Shown here: positions 32,648 through 34,348 of the stretch, one piece after another
How positions within the stretch are numbered: the first letter of the stretch is position 1
How the letters are laid out: the number at the start of each line of letters is the position of its first letter
NCBI GenBank assembly: GCA_024636405.1
Contig: JAGXHC010000048.1
Coordinates: forward strand, 1 to 34,348
Length of the DNA stretch: 34,348 nt
Direction: 5' to 3'
From: Sulfitobacter sp.
Lineage (GTDB): Bacteria; Pseudomonadota; Alphaproteobacteria; Rhodobacterales; Rhodobacteraceae
Program-made: the position numbers and the translations under genes
Notes under the pieces: model-generated
Seen by the model: only the letters and a program-made list of their open reading frames with translations
The model's database searches: none
Told to the model about the DNA's origin: nothing

Positions 32648-34266
32648 ACGTGGATTTCGAAGGTCGGGTGCATCTCCGCGCCGATCACGTTCTCCTTGTG
32701 GTGCCGGTAGATCGACCGCCAGTAGGGTTGGATAACCACGCCCTCTTCCTGCATGATCGTCTCAAGCCGCACCATCACCTCGCGCCGCTTGTCAACGTCT
32801 GCGATCGCCAGCGCGTCGGCGAGGGCTGCGTCAAATTCGGGGTTGGCAAACCCGGTCTCGTTCCACGCTTCGCCCGAACGATAGGCCAGTGCCAGCACCT
32901 GCACACCCAACGGGCGTTGTGCCCAGTCGGTGGTCGAGAACGGATATTTCACCCAGTCGTTCCAGAAGGTACTGCCCGGCAGGACCGTGCGTTTCACCTT
33001 GATCCCCGCATCGCGTAACTGGGCCGCAATGGAATCGCTGGTGTTCTTGCGCCATGTGTCGTCGATAGAGATCAGGTCATGCTCGAAATCAGCCATGCCC
33101 GCCTCTTGCATCAGCGCAAGCGCGCCCGCCGGATCATGGACCGGCGGAGCCAGTTCTGCATATTCGGGGTGCAACGGGGACACATGGTGATTTTCCGCCA
33201 CGCGCCCGTTGCCGTCAAAGCCAAGTTCAAGGCACACGGCATTATTGACTGCCATCGCCAGCGCGCGGCGCACGCGGGCATCGCCATAGACAACCTTCCC
33301 GTCGACATCGGCCAGCTGATTGGCGCGGGTCACAACTGTGTTGGCCGTTACCGCCTCGGTCTTGGCCCAGCCGATGTCGTCAACGATCTTGATGAATTCG
33401 CCAACGGTCTCATAGACCATATCCACTTCGTCGGCATCGATCCCTGCGACGATCGCCGCCTGTTCGGTGCCGTAGTCGATGTATTCGATCGTATCAAGAT
33501 AGGCGCCCTCGCCCCACCATTTGTGGTCGATATTCCTGTTCAGAACGGAGCGCACCCCGACTTCGTAGTCACCCGGCAAATACGGCCCGGTGCCGACCGG
33601 ATTGGACAGCGGATCGCCGTTGAAACCCTGTGGCACAATCGCAGCCGGATAATCCGAGAAACCGGCGATCAGCGTAATGTCAGGGTTGCCCAGATTGAGC
33701 GTGACCGTGTGGTCGTCAGTCACTTCGATAGCACCCTCGCGTGCGTTGCCGGTCCCCTCGTCGATCAGCGACGTCATCCGCGACGCCATGGAGTTGCCTT
33801 CAACAGCCTTTTCACACCACCGCGTGATGTTGTAGGCCACGTCTTCTGCCGTGAACGGCGTGCCGTCGTTCCATGTTACGCCCTTTCGTACGCCCAGAAC
33901 ATATTTTGTCGCATCGTCGTTAACTTCCCAGGACTCAAGCAGCATCGGCTGGATCGTTCCGTCTTTTTCATATTCAACAAGGTATTCCAGCCAACCGCGG
34001 GAAAAATTTGACATCTGCGGCCAGTCGTAGGTGCGCGGGTCCTTCAGTGCGCGAACCTCCATCTGAATCCGAAGCCTTCCGCCCTGCTGCACATGGGCCG
34101 CGGCCTTGGCTGGGCTTTGCAGCCCGATCAGACCGTAGGCGGCAGTGGCGCCAAGCCCCAGCGATGTCGCGCGCGTCAGGAATTCCCGGCGCGACAAGGA
34201 ACCTTCTGAGACCTCGCGTGCGTGCATCTTCGCAGCGGGGTGGATACGTTTTTGGTGAATTGACAT
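32623..34266 (-). CDS. Family 5 ABC solute-binding protein with twin-arginine signal
   Basis: This 547-aa peptide/nickel/opine-type binding protein has a Tat signal with SRREFL at residues 25-30, a hydrophobic stretch to about 50 and likely cleavage near AKA at 53-55. Family features include VRKGVTWNDGTPFTAEDVAYNI and GTGPYLPGDYEVG. AAGGAAGAG precedes the ATG. Permease and ATPase genes do not follow, since the next gene downstream is the convergent LysR gene. Either they lie upstream beyond the window or this is an orphan binding protein. The ligand could be a peptide or a modified amino acid, which would suit the adjacent M24 and dioxygenase genes. Confidence 0.92.
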   Translation of the reverse strand: MSIHQKRIHPAAKMHAREVSEGSLSRREFLTRATSLGLGATAAYGLIGLQSPAKAAAHVQQGGRLRIQMEVRALKDPRTYDWPQMSNFSRGWLEYLVEYEKDGTIQPMLLESWEVNDDATKYVLGVRKGVTWNDGTPFTAEDVAYNITRWCEKAVEGNSMASRMTSLIDEGTGNAREGAIEVTDDHTVTLNLGNPDITLIAGFSDYPAAIVPQGFNGDPLSNPVGTGPYLPGDYEVGVRSVLNRNIDHKWWGEGAYLDTIEYIDYGTEQAAIVAGIDADEVDMVYETVGEFIKIVDDIGWAKTEAVTANTVVTRANQLADVDGKVVYGDARVRRALAMAVNNAVCLELGFDGNGRVAENHHVSPLHPEYAELAPPVHDPAGALALMQEAGMADFEHDLISIDDTWRKNTSDSIAAQLRDAGIKVKRTVLPGSTFWNDWVKYPFSTTDWAQRPLGVQVLALAYRSGEAWNETGFANPEFDAALADALAIADVDKRREVMVRLETIMQEEGVVIQPYWRSIYRHHKENVIGAEMHPTFEIHVYKLGLSA

Positions 34267-34325
34267 GGTGTCTCTTCCTTGAAATCAGGAAATCGCGGCA
34301 GCGCTATTTCCACTGTTAAATTGAC

Positions 34326-34336
34326 GAACAACGTTC
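34326..34336. promoter_or_regulatory. Dyad GAAC-AAC-GTTC upstream of the binding-protein gene
   Basis: An 11-bp dyad lies 60 bases before the start of the family 5 binding protein, near the window edge. It may be an operator; the promoter itself is not clear. Confidence 0.3.
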
Positions 34337-34348
34337 ATCTGCTCGCAC

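Noticed and set aside
1..34348. Mobile element, prophage, CRISPR or tRNA-linked insertion
   Set aside because: No transposase, integrase, direct terminal repeats, spacer-repeat array or tRNA seen; composition looks even across the window.

Overview
The window looks like a chromosome segment of a marine alphaproteobacterium of the Rhodobacterales (Roseobacter group). This is inferred from roughly 60% GC by eye, a methyltetrahydrofolate:corrinoid methyltransferase with a GR-rich tail, an alphaproteobacterial-style che cluster, a DddP-related M24 protein and dense catabolic and transport operons. There are no rRNA, tRNA, IS element, phage or CRISPR signals.

Layout. (1) 1-1180: the tail of an unseen upstream gene, then a methyltransferase gene closed by a strong rho-independent terminator. 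(2) 1330-8444: a chemotaxis locus in two convergent halves. The plus half is STAS, cheY, cheA, cheW, cheR, cheY and a small CheT/CheZ-like phosphatase candidate, mostly joined by ATGA-type overlaps. The minus half is cheB-cheD. No receptor gene is present. (3) 8445-17372, all minus: an AraC-family regulator, hyuA-hyuB (ATP-dependent hydantoinase/oxoprolinase type) and a three-subunit molybdenum hydroxylase (FAD, 2Fe-2S and molybdopterin subunits), ending in a terminator. (4) 17596-22214, minus: an ABC importer with a TorT-like binding protein, a double ATPase and two RbsC-type permeases. (5) 22688-28287, minus: pxpA, a biotin carrier protein, biotin carboxylase, pxpB, pxpC and a 4-aminobutyrate-type aminotransferase, with a LysR gene divergent from pxpA. 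(6) 29476-34266: a minus pair (Fe(II)/2-oxoglutarate dioxygenase and DddP-like M24 protein), a divergent LysR gene, and a family 5 solute-binding protein whose end overlaps that LysR gene.

How the genes may work together. Regions 3 to 5 read as an uptake and breakdown island for a cyclic amide or N-heterocycle. The importer brings in the compound, the Mo hydroxylase could oxidise a ring carbon next to nitrogen, the Hyu and Pxp/biotin systems could open the lactam or imide ring at ATP cost, and the aminotransferase would remove the amino group of the resulting omega-amino acid. The best physical link is a 49-bp element present twice (40 of 49 positions identical, no gaps), upstream of the importer operon and in the pxpA/LysR intergenic space. 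This suggests shared control by that LysR protein. The substrate is not known. The PxpA, PxpB and biotin-carrier motifs depart from the usual forms, so plain 5-oxoproline use should not be assumed. The DddP-like protein keeps its metal ligands but lacks residues I recall as needed for DMSP cleavage.
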